From NCBI RefSeq assembly GCF_031877795.1, contig NC_133942.1:3410001-3474000 (forward strand): a DNA stretch of 64,000 bases, written 5' to 3'. The notes under the pieces are model-generated. The model did no database searches. It saw only the letters and a list, made by a program, of their open reading frames with translations, and was not told the origin of the DNA. Both the position numbers and the translations under genes were made by a program. Source of the DNA: Strix aluco (lineage: Eukaryota > Chordata > Aves > Strigiformes > Strigidae). Positions 12,070-25,731 of the stretch are shown piece by piece; within the stretch, counting starts at the first letter, position 1; each line of letters opens with the position of its first letter.

Positions 12070-15000
12070 GCTGTGTCCCCGAGCCCCGTGGGGCCACAAA
12101 CATTCCTTGCTCATGAAGCATCTGAACACCTAGCAGTTGTCGCTTGCTGAGGACTCGCTGGTGATTCAGCCCTTGCCTCTTTCATCCGAAATGTTGTGAT
12201 CCCGCTTCACACCACTGAACATCGAAACGATTCATCTGTGTCCCAGCTTCCTAAGTCCAATCAACTCAGTGGTCTCAGGCTAGTGTACAAGGGGATTTGA
12301 AGTGCGTTTGCATGATACAGATTGCCTTTGTCACTTTGCCTTCTTCATGGCGAGCATGGCCACCAGTCACAGTGAAATTCAGCTTTGAGGGACACCTCAA
12401 GTCAAGTGCTGTCAGTGCAGGCACTCCGGTTAACCCTGAGAGACATTTCCCCCCACGGGTCACGTAGACACACTGTGAGTAAGTTCAGGCAGCAGGGCAA
12501 GACGGCACAATCCCCTATGGCGGGAGAAGAGACTCATCTCACCAGGGGTGAGGCAAAGCTCAACTCAACGGCAAAGTCCATTGTGGGCTGGAAGGATGTC
12601 CCCTGCGGGCAGGACTGATGGCCGTGAGGACCTTGCTTACGCTCATCAGGCTCTGCCACAGACTGGTGATGTGAGCAAAGCCGTGCCCACGTCCTTCCCT
12701 GAAGGAGACCCACACGCAAATTGACCTGTTCTGCTCAGGGAGTTCATCCCAGAGGCCAGAGGCCACCATGGCCTGCTTTTGAGGGGAGGCTCAGGGCACG
12801 GAGCCAGGAGCTCCTGGCCCTTTACCCTGGGTCAGGGATGGGGTGGCCCATTCCATTCATTTCTGATTTCAAAGGGACATTGGATCAGTCTCCCAGAGCA
12901 CTGGGAGTCATCGTGATGTGGAAGAGTCGGGAAAAACCCTCAGCTCCTGGCAAACATGAGTCACCCTGCTGTGGACTTCAGTGGACACGGTGGCCTGGTT
13001 CCCATGCGTGCCAGGGATACCAGAGCTCATAGCCCCAAAGTGCCGCCTTCCTCAAGGGTATTTCCACACATTTTAGCACCATTCCTGAATCAACTGGTGC
13101 TTCTCTGCAATCTCCTGCATTTTTTGTCTTCCGTGGCATGGTGGCTTTTGGTGGCTGCTCAGGGGCTCGTGTGACGCAGTGTCCCCCAGAACAACAAAGG
13201 TTGCAATGGGCCTCTGGAGGTCTTCTGCTCCGATCCACTGCTCTGTGCAGACCAAACTTCCCAGGTACCTCCGCAGGCTCTGGGCCTTGTCCTGTTGACT
13301 TCTGAACACTGCCACTGTCAGAGAGGTCCCTGTCTCTTGAGTAGCTCTTCCAGGGCTGCACCGTGAGCTCTGTCACTGCTTTTCCCAAAAAGACATTTCC
13401 CTTGTTGCAACTTGTGGTTGTTGCCCCTTGCCCTTTTGCAGTGCACCTCTCAGGAGAGTCTGGCTCCATCCTTTCTCTAACCTCCTGGAGCTGGTGGGAG
13501 ACAGCAGTTCCATTCCCTCCTCCCCACTTTGCTCATCTCCGCCAGGTTCCACAAACCTTGTGCCCTCGGCCTCACCCCATACGTCCCTCGCTCCAGCCCT
13601 TGCGTCCCGCCTGCTCCTCTGCCAGTACCTCTCTCCATGAGAGATCATCACCACCACCTCTCTTGCCCCTGGGGACACAAAATGGGGCACACCAATCCAG
13701 ATGTGGCCTCTGCAGTGCCAAGGGAAGGGCAACCCTCCCTCCCCTCAGCTTTCGACCAACAGTTTGAGTTGGAAAAGACATTTTGAGATGACCCATGCCA
13801 ACCATGGGTCCACCAAACAGGTCTGCTTTCACCTGAACAGGGGCTTGAGGCCTGCTCCCCACCCTACCAGCCAGAGGCTCTCACAGCTGAGCCTCCCAGG
13901 CCCACAAGTGGGCCACCAGATGACACTGAGGGTGCCAGCACTGGTGAGCGGTGAGAATAAATGGGAGGTTTGGATGACTTGGAGGGAGACAGTAGACAGC
14001 TTATGTTGGTGGAATAGTTTTGTCTGGATCTTTTTGCTAGCTCTGGCAAGCATTGTGCAATGCCTGAGCATGGACCATAATACCACACAACCTGCAAAAC
14101 TGATCATTTCCATCACTAGATGAAAATAGCTCTGATTCTCTTTCGGCTCTAGACGACGAGAGTGGCGCTGAGTATATGGTATGGAGGTGATACATGTGGC
14201 AGTGCCTGTCTGCATGCAGAGCAAGGGTGGGAGGTGGTTGCAGTGGTGGTGGTGAGCATGAGGAGCAGCTTGAGGAATGGTGTGTGCAGAGGACGTGAAG
14301 AAGGATTCCAGCCACTGTGTAATTTGGGTGTGCGGTGGGAGGAAGTCTATTCTTTGTGCAATGGTCCAAAGGCCTGTCTGTCTGGGCTGAAGTCACCCTG
14401 GAGACGCTGACCTACCCTCTCCAGGCTCCGGCATCGCAGAGACACCCTGAAGTTTACTGGAACTGCGTGTAACAATGCTCCTGGTAACTAAGAACTGAGA
14501 CACCCTCATTGCTCTTGCAGCTTACGGCCCGTGGGCCAAGGCAAACACAAGGCGCCTCTCATAACTGGATTCTCTACCGAACGGGGACAAAGCTTCTCAA
14601 GTCTCTCACTCCAGGCTTGCTTCAAAGAAAAACAGCCATGCTCTTTGCTGTGCTGACAGTCAAAAGCCATCCTGGGCAGTGGGGTTGTATGTGGGGTTTG
14701 TGTTAGCACACGAGTTACAGACTCCCACTCTGTCATCAGCAGTCCTACGAGTAGGTGGAGTGAAGAACGGGAGGATCATGATTGCGCATGTCAGTTCCCT
14801 ATGGAAATGCCCACCCTAACCTCATCTGGCACTCACACTGCCTACCTCCAGACATGAAAAGAGGTGCTTTTCTCCTTTCCTCTCCATACGCATGCCCTGG
14901 AATTTATTCCCACAGCACCATAGAAAAAGAGAGAAGTGCCATGACTGTTTTTCATACGATGTTTGTGAGCAAAAATTAAGAGGACCAAAATGCTCATTCA

Positions 15001-15679
15001 AACTATCTGTATTAAATACCTCAAGGAACAATGTGGCAACTGGCCCCACAGGCCCATGATCAGCAGGTTACAGATTCATGCTCAACGACTCTGAGGCTTT
15101 TTGGTGCTCTGCTATCAGTTGAGGGAGCTCTATCCCCAACTGGTGGTGAGCTCAGGACAGAAGTCAGTGCTCTTCCTTGCAGAGCAGAGGGTTAACTGAG
15201 GCAGGAGGAGAACAAACCACCACGGGTCTCCAGCTGTGTTGCACAGTCTTTAATGAGAAGGAAGAAACGCAGTGGCACAGAACAGAGACCAAGAAACACA
15301 TCTGCAGGGTTCAGGGAGGCACAGAGAATGGCCCGTTTCCCAAGGACAAGCTCCACACAAAGCGCTTGCCTTTTCCCATTCTGCTCTACCTGCTGGCCAT
15401 CCCAGACCACCAAGAGCAGTCCTTAACTCCGGCACCCTCCCCGCAGCAGCAGGAGGTTCAGCAAAGCAGAAGAAAATGAGCCCTTTCTCGCTGAGTTCAG
15501 AGTGAAGCAGAGCGACAGGAGACACGGTGAGGACTGTCATGCAGTGAGGAGAAGTGAGCACAGGTCTCTTGGGCCAGGTGGAAGGAGAACACCCAGCCCG
15601 TCTGCAAGCAATGGCCACGCTCCCGCTGCTGAAAGTTCCTTGTCTTCCATCCTGCTCCAAAGGGGATGACCTGCCGCAT

Positions 15680-15997
15680 TCAGCAGTTCATACTGCAGAA
15701 GGGGGGAGGCAGACACAGCCCTGACCCTCCCAGGCCAAGGGAGCCCCCAGAAGAGATGGGAACCCCCCCGGAGCTGAGGGAGCTCCCAACAGCAGCCGAC
15801 AGAGAGGATCCCACGGCTGTGCTCTGGGGGAAAGAGGTGAGGATGGGGCCCGGCAGGGTCACCACCACCGGGGAGGCCTGGATGGCCACCGTCGAGTCAG
15901 CGCAGCGGGCGACACAGGGCTCACTGCAGCTGCTTGCCAGTGGGGTTGGGCCAGAGGCACCGCAGGGGCGTGGGGGACAGGGTCTGCAGCAAGACAT
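15680..15997 (-). CDS. Feather-type beta-keratin, array copy 4
   Basis: Protein identical to copy 1. The intron carries A at phase 2656, shared with units 5, 6 and 9, and the upstream flank carries a private A at 17349. Promoter, exon 1 and splice signals are unchanged. Confidence 0.93.
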   Translation of the reverse strand: MSCCRPCPPRPCGASGPTPLASSCSEPCVARCADSTVAIQASPVVVTLPGPILTSFPQSTAVGSSLSAAVGSSLSSGGVPISSGGSLGLGGSGLCLPPPFCSMNC

Positions 15998-16617
15998 CTC
16001 TCGGTGAGGGAGGCAAACCTGAAACACAGAGCAGGCAGGAAGCACCAAATTCAGTATCAGCCTGTCTTTCTTTTCCTCAGCTCTCTCTGTGGACACTGTA
16101 TGCTTTAAAAGCTCAGACTGTGCCTACATCTCCCACGACCCTCATTGTGCCCTCCGAGTTGCACGGTACAGGAAGGCTGACCCACGTAGGGATAGGACCC
16201 ACCACAGTGGGTTTGAAGCACCCGTGGAAACACTGATCACAGCCCACCTCCAGAACGCGCAGTGCTGATCTTGAAGGCACTGGATGCACCTGGCCGTTTG
16301 GTTAGAGACCATCTGCTACAGGTGCAAATTCTGGTGGGCAGGCCTCCCTGCAGCTGAGCCCCATTGATTCCCTTCTGCTTGGAAGAACCCCCTCCTCCCA
16401 GGCCTCCCCAGCCACCTCCGCCAAGAGGGAAAGAGGTGACAGCCCTTCAACAGTTCTATTGCAGGCCCAGGCCGAGGCAGCCCAAGTGTCAACCTGAGCA
16501 GCCACCATGACAGCAGTTCAGCCCACAGAGAGAGAGATGCAGCGGACTCAGGCTTACCTCGTTCCTCGAGGAAAGGGAGGCAAGAGAGGAGGATGCAGAG
16601 CCTGGAGCAGCGCAGGC

Positions 16618-16623
16618 TTTTAT
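16618..16623 (-). promoter_or_regulatory. TATA box of keratin copy 4
   Basis: ATAAAA, unchanged from copy 1. Confidence 0.78.
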
Positions 16624-19600
16624 GCTGTGTCCCCGAGCCCCGTGGGGCCACAAACATTCCTTGCTCATGAAGCATCTGAACACCTAGCAGTTGTCGCTTG
16701 CTGAGGACTCGCTGGTGATTCAGCCCTTGCCTCTTTCATCCGAAATGTTGTGATCCCGCTTCACACCACTGAACATCGAAACGATTCATCTGTGTCCCAG
16801 CTTCCTAAGTCCAATCAACTCAGTGGTCTCAGGCTAGTGTACAAGGGGATTTGAAGTGCGTTTGCATGATACAGATTGCCTTTGTCACTTTGCCTTCTTC
16901 ATGGCGAGCATGGCCACCAGTCACAGTGAAATTGAGCTTTGAGGGACACCTCAAGTCAAGTGCTGTCAGTGCAGGCACTCCGGTTAACCCTGAGAGACAT
17001 TTCCCCCCACGGGTCACGTAGACACACTGTGAGTAAGTTCAGGCAGCAGGGCAAGACGGCACAATCCCCTATGGCGGGAGAAGAGACTCATCTCACCAGG
17101 GGTGAGGCAAAGCTCAACTCAACGGCAAAGTCCATTGTGGGCTGGAAGGATGTCCCCTGCGGGCAGGACTGATGGCCGTGAGGACCTTGCTTACGCTCAT
17201 CAGGCTCTGCCACAGACTGGTGATGTGAGCAAAGCCGTGCCCACGTCCTTCCCTGAAGGAGACCCACACGCAAATTGACCTGTTCTGCTCAGGGAGTTCA
17301 TCCCAGAGGCCAGAGGCCACCATGGCCTGCTTTTGAGGGGAGGCTCGGAGCACGGAGCCAGGAGCTCCTGGCCCTTTACCCTGGGTCAGGGATGGGGTGG
17401 CCCATTCCATTCATTTCTGATTTCAAAGGGACATTGGATCAGTCTCCCAGAGCACTGGGAGTCATCGTGATGTGGAAGAGTCGGGAAAAACCCTCAGCTC
17501 CTGGCAAACATGAGTCACCCTGCTGTGGACTTCAGTGGACACGGTGGCCTGGTTCCCATGCGTGCCAGGGATACCAGAGCTCATAGCCCCAAAGTGCCGC
17601 CTTCCTCAAGGGTATTTCCACACATTTTAGCACCATTCCTGAATCAACTGGTGCTTCTCTGCAATCTCCTGCATTTTTTGTCTTCCGTGGCATGGTGGCT
17701 TTTGGTGGCTGCTCAGGGGCTCGTGTGACGCAGTGTCCCCCAGAACAACAAAGGTTGCAATGGGCCTCTGGAGGTCTTCTGCTCCGATCCACTGCTCTGT
17801 GCAGACCAAACTTCCCAGGTACCTCCGCAGGCTCTGGGCCTTGTCCTGTTGACTTCTGAACACTGCCACTGTCAGAGAGGTCCCTGTCTCTTGAGTAGCT
17901 CTTCCAGGGCTGCACCGTGAGCTCTGTCACTGCTTTTCCCAAAAAGACATTTCCCTTGTTGCAACTTGTGGTTGTTGCCCCTTGCCCTTTTGCAGTGCAC
18001 CTCTCAGGAGAGTCTGGCTCCATCCTTTCTCTAACCTCCTGGAGCTGGTGGGAGACAGCAGTTCCATTCCCTCCTCCCCACTTTGCTCATCTCCGCCAGG
18101 TTCCACAAACCTTGTGCCCTCGGCCTCACCCCATACGTCCCTCGCTCCAGCCCTTGCGTCCCGCCTGCTCCTCTGCCAGTACCTCTCTCCATGAGAGATC
18201 ATCACCACCACCTCTCTTGCCCCTGGGGACACAAAATGGGGCACACCAATCCAGATGTGGCCTCTGCAGTGCCAAGGGAAGGGCAACCCTCCCTCCCCTC
18301 AGCTTTCGACCAACAGTTTGAGTTGGAAAAGACATTTTGAGATGACCCATGCCAACCATGGGTCCACCAAACAGGTCTGCTTTCACCTGAACAGGGGCTT
18401 GAGGCCTGCTCCCCACCCTACCAGCCAGAGGCTCTCACAGCTGAGCCTCCCAGGCCCACAAGTGGGCCACCAGATGACACTGAGGGTGCCAGCACTGGTG
18501 AGCGGTGAGAATAAATGGGAGGTTTGGATGACTTGGAGGGAGACAGTAGACAGCTTATGTTGGTGGAATAGTTTTGTCTGGATCTTTTTGCTAGCTCTGG
18601 CAAGCATTGTGCAATGCCTGAGCATGGACCATAATACCACACAACCTGCAAAACTGATCATTTCCATCACTAGATGAAAATAGCTCTGATTCTCTTTCGG
18701 CTCTAGACGACGAGAGTGGCGCTGAGTATATGGTATGGAGGTGATACATGTGGCAGTGCCTGTCTGCATGCAGAGCAAGGGTGGGAGGTGGTTGCAGTGG
18801 TGGTGGTGAGCATGAGGAGCAGCTTGAGGAATGGTGTGTGCAGAGGACGTGAAGAAGGATTCCAGCCACTGTGTAATTTGGGTGTGCGGTGGGAGGAAGT
18901 CTATTCTTTGTGCAATGGTCCAAAGGCCTGTCTGTCTGGGCTGAAGTCACCCTGGAGACGCTGACCTACCCTCTCCAGGCTCCGGCATCGCAGAGGCACC
19001 CTGAAGTTTACTGGAACTGCGTGTAACAATGCTCCTGGTAACTAAGAACTGAGACACCCTCATTGCTCTTGCAGCTTACGGCCCGTGGGCCAAGGCAAAC
19101 ACAAGGCGCCTCTCATAACTGGATTCTCTACCGAACGGGGACAAAGCTTCTCAAGTCTCTCACTCCAGGCTTGCTTCAAAGAAAAACAGCCATGCTCTTT
19201 GCTGTGCTGACAGTCAAAAGCCATCCTGGGCAGTGGGGTTGTATGTGGGGTTTGTGTTAGCACACGAGTTACAGACTCCCACTCTGTCATCAGCAGTCCT
19301 ACGAGTAGGTGGAGTGAAGAACGGGAGGATCATGATTGCGCATGTCAGTTCCCTATGGAAATGCCCACCCTAACCTCATCTGGCACTCACACTGCCTACC
19401 TCCAGACATGAAAAGAGGTGCTTTTCTCCTTTCCTCTCCATACGCATGCCCTGGAATTTATTCCCACAGCACCATAGAAAAAGAGAGAAGTGCCATGACT
19501 GTTTTTCATACGATGTTTGTGAGCAAAAATTAAGAGGACCAAAATGCTCATTCAAACTATCTGTATTAAATACCTCAAGGAACAATGTGGCAACTGGCCC

Positions 19601-20233
19601 CACAGGCCCATGATCAGCAGGTTACAGATTCATGCTCAACGACTCTGAGGCTTTTTGGTGCTCTGCTATCAGTTGAGGGAGCTCTATCCCCAACTGGTGG
19701 TGAGCTCAGGACAGAAGTCAGTGCTCTTCCTTGCAGAGCAGAGGGTTAACTGAGGCAGGAGGAGAACAAACCACCACGGGTCTCCAGCTGTGTTGCACAG
19801 TCTTTAATGAGAAGGAAGAAACGCAGTGGCACAGAACAGAGACCAAGAAACACATCTGCAGGGTTCAGGGAGGCACAGAGAATGGCCCGTTTCCCAAGGA
19901 CAAGCTCCACACAAAGCGCTTGCCTTTTCCCATTCTGCTCTACCTGCTGGCCATCCCAGACCACCAAGAGCAGTCCTTAACTCCGGCACCCTCCCCGCAG
20001 CAGCAGGAGGTTCAGCAAAGCAGAAGAAAATGAGCCCTTTCTCGCTGAGTTCAGAGTGAAGCAGAGCGACAGGAGACACGGTGAGGACTGTCATGCAGTG
20101 AGGAGAAGTGAGCACAGGTCTCTTGGGCCAGGTGGAAGGAGAACACCCAGCCCGTCTGCAAGCAATGGCCACGCTCCCGCTGCTGAAAGTTCCTTGTCTT
20201 CCATCCTGCTCCAAAGGGGATGACCTGCCGCAT

Positions 20234-20551
20234 TCAGCAGTTCATACTGCAGAAGGGGGGAGGCAGACACAGCCCTGACCCTCCCAGGCCAAGGGAGCCC
20301 CCAGAAGAGATGGGAACCCCCCCGGAGCTGAGGGAGCTCCCAACAGCAGCCGACAGAGAGGATCCCACGGCTGTGCTCTGGGGGAAAGAGGTGAGGATGG
20401 GGCCCGGCAGGGTCACCACCACCGGGGAGGCCTGGATGGCCACCGTCGAGTCAGCGCAGCGGGCGACACAGGGCTCACTGCAGCTGCTTGCCAGTGGGGT
20501 TGGGCCAGAGGCACCGCAGGGGCGTGGGGGACAGGGTCTGCAGCAAGACAT
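20234..20551 (-). CDS. Feather-type beta-keratin, array copy 5
   Basis: Protein identical to copy 1. This is one of the more variable units: intron changes at phases 2656, 2733, 2804 and 2808 are shared with unit 9 (the last three also with the inverted gene), phase 780 is shared with unit 8, and phase 3685 with unit 3. A private change at 21115 alters the fourth-last base of exon 1 next to the GTAAGC donor; the donor itself is intact, so splicing should be preserved. Confidence 0.92.
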   Translation of the reverse strand: MSCCRPCPPRPCGASGPTPLASSCSEPCVARCADSTVAIQASPVVVTLPGPILTSFPQSTAVGSSLSAAVGSSLSSGGVPISSGGSLGLGGSGLCLPPPFCSMNC

Positions 20552-21171
20552 CTCTCGGTGAGGGAGGCAAACCTGAAACACAGAGCAGGCAGGAAGCACC
20601 AAATTCAGTATCAGCCTGTCTTTCTTTTCCTCAGCTCTCTCTGTGGACACTGTATGCTTTAAAAGCTCAGACTGTGCCTACATCTCCCACGACCCTCATT
20701 GTGCCCTCCGAGTTGCACGGTACAGGAAGGCTGACCCACGTAGGGATAGGACCCACCACAGTGGGTTTGAAGCACCCGTGGAAACACTGATCACAGCCCA
20801 CCTCCAGAACGCGCAGTGCTGATCTTGAAGGCACTGGATGCACCTGGCCGTTTGGTTAGAGACCATCTGCTACAGGTGCAAATTCTGGTGGGCAGGCCTC
20901 CCTGCAGCTGAGCCCCATTGATTCCCTTCTGCTTGGAAGAACCCCCTCTTCCCAGGCCTCCCCAGCCACCTCCGCCAAGAGGGAAAGAGGTGACAGCCCT
21001 TCAACAGTTCTATTGCAGGGCCAAGCCGAGGCAGCCCAAGTGTCAACCTGAGCAGCCACCATGACAGCAGTTCAGCCCACAGAGAGAGAGATGCAGCGGA
21101 CTCAGGCTTACCTCATTCCTCGAGGAAAGGGAGGCAAGAGAGGAGGATGCAGAGCCTGGAGCAGCGCAGGC

Positions 21172-21177
21172 TTTTAT
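21172..21177 (-). promoter_or_regulatory. TATA box of keratin copy 5
   Basis: ATAAAA, unchanged; exon 1 downstream has the private change at 21115. Confidence 0.78.
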
Positions 21178-24100
21178 GCTGTGTCCCCGAGCCCCGTGGG
21201 GCCACAAACATTCCTTGCTCATGAAGCATCTGAACACCTAGCAGTTGTCGCTTGCTGAGGACTCGCTGGTGATTCAGCCCTTGCCTCTTTCATCCGAAAT
21301 GTTGTGATCCCGCTTCACACCACTGAACATCGAAACGATTCATCTGTGTCCCAGCTTCCTAAGTCCAATCAACTCAGTGGTCTCAGGCTAGTGTACAAGG
21401 GGATTTGAAGTGCGTTTGCATGATACAGATTGCCTTTGTCACTTTGCCTTCTTCATGGCGAGCATGGCCACCAGTCACAGTGAAATTGAGCTTTGAGGGA
21501 CACCTCAAGTCAAGTGCTGTCAGTGCAGGCACTCCGGTTAACCCTGAGAGACATTTCCCCCCACGGGTCACGTAGACACACTGTGAGTAAGTTCAGGCAG
21601 CAGGGCAAGACGGCACAATCCCCTATGGCGGGAGAAGAGACTCATCTCACCAGGGGTGAGGCAAAGCTCAACTCAACGGCAAAGTCCATTGTGGGCTGGA
21701 AGGATGTCCCCTGCGGGCAGGACTGATGGCCGTGAGGACCTTGCTTACGCTCATCAGGCTCTGCCACAGACTGGTGATGTGAGCAAAGCCGTGCCCACGT
21801 CCTTCCCTGAAGGAGACCCACACGCAAATTGACCTGTTCTGCTCAGGGAGTTCATCCCAGAGGCCAGAGGCCACCATGGCCTGCTTTTGAGGGGAGGCTC
21901 AGGGCACGGAGCCAGGAGCTCCTGGCCCTTTACCCTGGGTCAGGGATGGGGTGGCCCATTCCATTCATTTCTGATTTCAAAGGGACATTGGATCAGTCTC
22001 CCAGAGCACTGGGAGTCATCGTGATGTGGAAGAGTCGGGAAAAACCCTCAGCTCCTGGCAAACATGAGTCACCCTGCTGTGGACTTCAGTGGACACGGTG
22101 GCCTGGTTCCCATGCGTGCCAGGGATACCAGAGCTCATAGCCCCAAAGTGCCGCCTTCCTCAAGGGTATTTCCACACATTTTAGCACCATTCCTGAATCA
22201 ACTGGTGCTTCTCTGCAATCTCCTGCATTTTTTGTCTTCCGTGGCATGGTGGCTTTTGGTGGCTGCTCAGGGGCTCGTGTGACGCAGTGTCCCCCAGAAC
22301 AACAAAGGTTGCAATGGGCCTCTGGAGGTCTTCTGCTCCGATCCACTGCTCTGTGCAGACCAAACTTCCCAGGTACCTCCGCAGGCTCTGGGCCTTGTCC
22401 TGTTGACTTCTGAACACTGCCACTGTCAGAGAGGTCCCTGTCTCTTGAGTAGCTCTTCCAGGGCTGCACCGTGAGCTCTGTCACTGCTTTTCCCAAAAAG
22501 ACATTTCCCTTGTTGCAACTTGTGGTTGTTGCCCCTTGCCCTTTTGCAGTGCACCTCTCAGGAGAGTCTGGCTCCATCCTTTCTCTAACCTCCTGGAGCT
22601 GGTGGGAGACAGCAGTTCCATTCCCTCCTCCCCACTTTGCTCATCTCCGCCAGGTTCCACAAACCTTGTGCCCTCGGCCTCACCCCATACGTCCCTCGCT
22701 CCAGCCCTTGCGTCCCGCCTGCTCCTCTGCCAGTACCTCTCTCCATGAGAGATCATCACCACCACCTCTCTTGCCCCTGGGGACACAAAATGGGGCACAC
22801 CAATCCAGATGTGGCCTCTGCAGTGCCAAGGGAAGGGCAACCCTCCCTCCCCTCAGCTTTCGACCAACAGTTTGAGTTGGAAAAGACATTTTGAGATGAC
22901 CCATGCCAACCATGGGTCCACCAAACAGGTCTGCTTTCACCTGAACAGGGGCTTGAGGCCTGCTCCCCACCCTACCAGCCAGAGGCTCTCACAGCTGAGC
23001 CTCCCAGGCCCACAAGTGGGCCACCAGATGACACTGAGGGTGCCAGCACTGGTGAGCGGTGAGAATAAATGGGAGGTTTGGATGACTTGGAGGGAGACAG
23101 TAGACAGCTTATGTTGGTGGAATAGTTTTGTCTGGATCTTTTTGCTAGCTCTGGCAAGCATTGTGCAATGCCTGAGCATGGACCATAATACCACACAACC
23201 TGCAAAACTGATCATTTCCATCACTAGATGAAAATAGCTCTGATTCTCTTTCGGCTCTAGACGACGAGAGTGGCGCTGAGTATATGGTATGGAGGTGATA
23301 CATGTGGCAGTGCCTGTCTGCATGCAGAGCAAGGGTGGGAGGTGGTTGCAGTGGTGGTGGTGAGCATGAGGAGCAGCTTGAGGAATGGTGTGTGCAGAGG
23401 ACGTGAAGAAGGATTCCAGCCACTGTGTAATTTGGGTGTGCGGTGGGAGGAAGTCTATTCTTTGTGCAATGGTCCAAAGGCCTGTCTGTCTGGGCTGAAG
23501 TCACCCTGGAGACGCTGACCTACCCTCTCCAGGCTCCGGCATCGCAGAGACACCCTGAAGTTTACTGGAACTGCGTGTAACAATGCTCCTGGTAACTAAG
23601 AACTGAGACACCCTCATTGCTCTTGCAGCTTACGGCCCGTGGGCCAAGGCAAACACAAGGCGCCTCTCATAACTGGATTCTCTACCGAACGGGGACAAAG
23701 CTTCTCAAGTCTCTCACTCCAGGCTTGCTTCAAAGAAAAACAGCCATGCTCTTTGCTGTGCTGACAGTCAAAAGCCATCCTGGGCAGTGGGGTTGTATGT
23801 GGGGTTTGTGTTAGCACACGAGTTACAGACTCCCACTCTGTCATCAGCAGTCCTACGAGTAGGTGGAGTGAAGAACGGGAGGATCATGATTGCGCATGTC
23901 AGTTCCCTATGGAAATGCCCACCCTAACCTCATCTGGCACTCACACTGCCTACCTCCAGACATGAAAAGAGGTGCTTTTCTCCTTTCCTCTCCATACGCA
24001 TCCCCTGGAATTTATTCCCACAGCACCATAGAAAAAGAGAGAAGTGCCATGACTGTTTTTCATACGATGTTTGTGAGCAAAAATTAAGAGGACCAAAATG

Positions 24101-24787
24101 CTCATTCAAACTATCTGTATTAAATACCTCAAGGAACAATGTGGCAACTGGCCCCACAGGCCCATGATCAGCAGGTTACAGATTCATGCTCAACGACTCT
24201 GAGGCTTTTTGGTGCTCTGCTATCAGTTGAGGGAGCTCTATCCCCAACTGGTGGTGAGCTCAGGACAGAAGTCAGTGCTCTTCCTTGCAGAGCAGAGGGT
24301 TAACTGAGGCAGGAGGAGAACAAACCACCACGGGTCTCCAGCTGTGTTGCACAGTCTTTAATGAGAAGGAAGAAACGCAGTGGCACAGAACAGAGACCAA
24401 GAAACACATCTGCAGGGTTCAGGGAGGCACAGAGAATGGCCCGTTTCCCAAGGACAAGCTCCACACAAAGCGCTTGCCTTTTCCCATTCTGCTCTACCTG
24501 CTGGCCATCCCAGACCACCAAGAGCAGTCCTTAACTCCGGCACCCTCCCCGCAGCAGCAGGAGGTTCAGCAAAGCAGAAGAAAATGAGCCCTTTCTCGCT
24601 GAGTTCAGAGTGAAGCAGAGCGACAGGAGACACGGTGAGGACTGTCATGCAGTGAGGAGAAGTGAGCACAGGTCTCTTGGGCCAGGTGGAAGGAGAACAC
24701 CCAGCCCGTCTGCAAGCAATGGCCACGCTCCCGCTGCTGAAAGTTCCTTGTCTTCCATCCTGCTCCAAAGGGGATGACCTGCCGCAT

Positions 24788-25105
24788 TCAGCAGTTCATA
24801 CTGCAGAAGGGGGGAGGCAGACACAGCCCTGACCCTCCCAGGCCAAGGGAGCCCCCAGAAGAGATGGGAACCCCCCCGGAGCTGAGGGAGCTCCCAACAG
24901 CAGCCGACAGAGAGGATCCCACGGCTGTGCTCTGGGGGAAAGAGGTGAGGATGGGGCCCGGCAGGGTCACCACCACCGGGGAGGCCTGGATGGCCACCGT
25001 CGAGTCAGCGCAGCGGGCGACACAGGGCTCACTGCAGCTGCTTGCCAGTGGGGTTGGGCCAGAGGCACCGCAGGGGCGTGGGGGACAGGGTCTGCAGCAA
25101 GACAT
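24788..25105 (-). CDS. Feather-type beta-keratin, array copy 6
   Basis: Protein identical to copy 1. The unit carries C at phase 1232 (24002), shared with unit 7 and the partial tenth unit, and A at phase 2656 in the intron. The gene's promoter, exon 1, splice sites and poly(A) signal match the others. Confidence 0.93.
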   Translation of the reverse strand: MSCCRPCPPRPCGASGPTPLASSCSEPCVARCADSTVAIQASPVVVTLPGPILTSFPQSTAVGSSLSAAVGSSLSSGGVPISSGGSLGLGGSGLCLPPPFCSMNC

Positions 25106-25725
25106 CTCTCGGTGAGGGAGGCAAACCTGAAACACAGAGCAGGCAGGAAGCACCAAATTCAGTATCAGCCTGTCTTTCTTTTCCTCAGCTCTCTCTGTGG
25201 ACACTGTATGCTTTAAAAGCTCAGACTGTGCCTACATCTCCCACGACCCTCATTGTGCCCTCCGAGTTGCACGGTACAGGAAGGCTGACCCACGTAGGGA
25301 TAGGACCCACCACAGTGGGTTTGAAGCACCCGTGGAAACACTGATCACAGCCCACCTCCAGAACGCGCAGTGCTGATCTTGAAGGCACTGGATGCACCTG
25401 GCCGTTTGGTTAGAGACCATCTGCTACAGGTGCAAATTCTGGTGGGCAGGCCTCCCTGCAGCTGAGCCCCATTGATTCCCTTCTGCTTGGAAGAACCCCC
25501 TCCTCCCAGGCCTCCCCAGCCACCTCCGCCAAGAGGGAAAGAGGTGACAGCCCTTCAACAGTTCTATTGCAGGCCCAGGCCGAGGCAGCCCAAGTGTCAA
25601 CCTGAGCAGCCACCATGACAGCAGTTCAGCCCACAGAGAGAGAGATGCAGCGGACTCAGGCTTACCTCGTTCCTCGAGGAAAGGGAGGCAAGAGAGGAGG
25701 ATGCAGAGCCTGGAGCAGCGCAGGC

Positions 25726-25731
25726 TTTTAT
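25726..25731 (-). promoter_or_regulatory. TATA box of keratin copy 6
   Basis: ATAAAA, unchanged from copy 1. Confidence 0.78.
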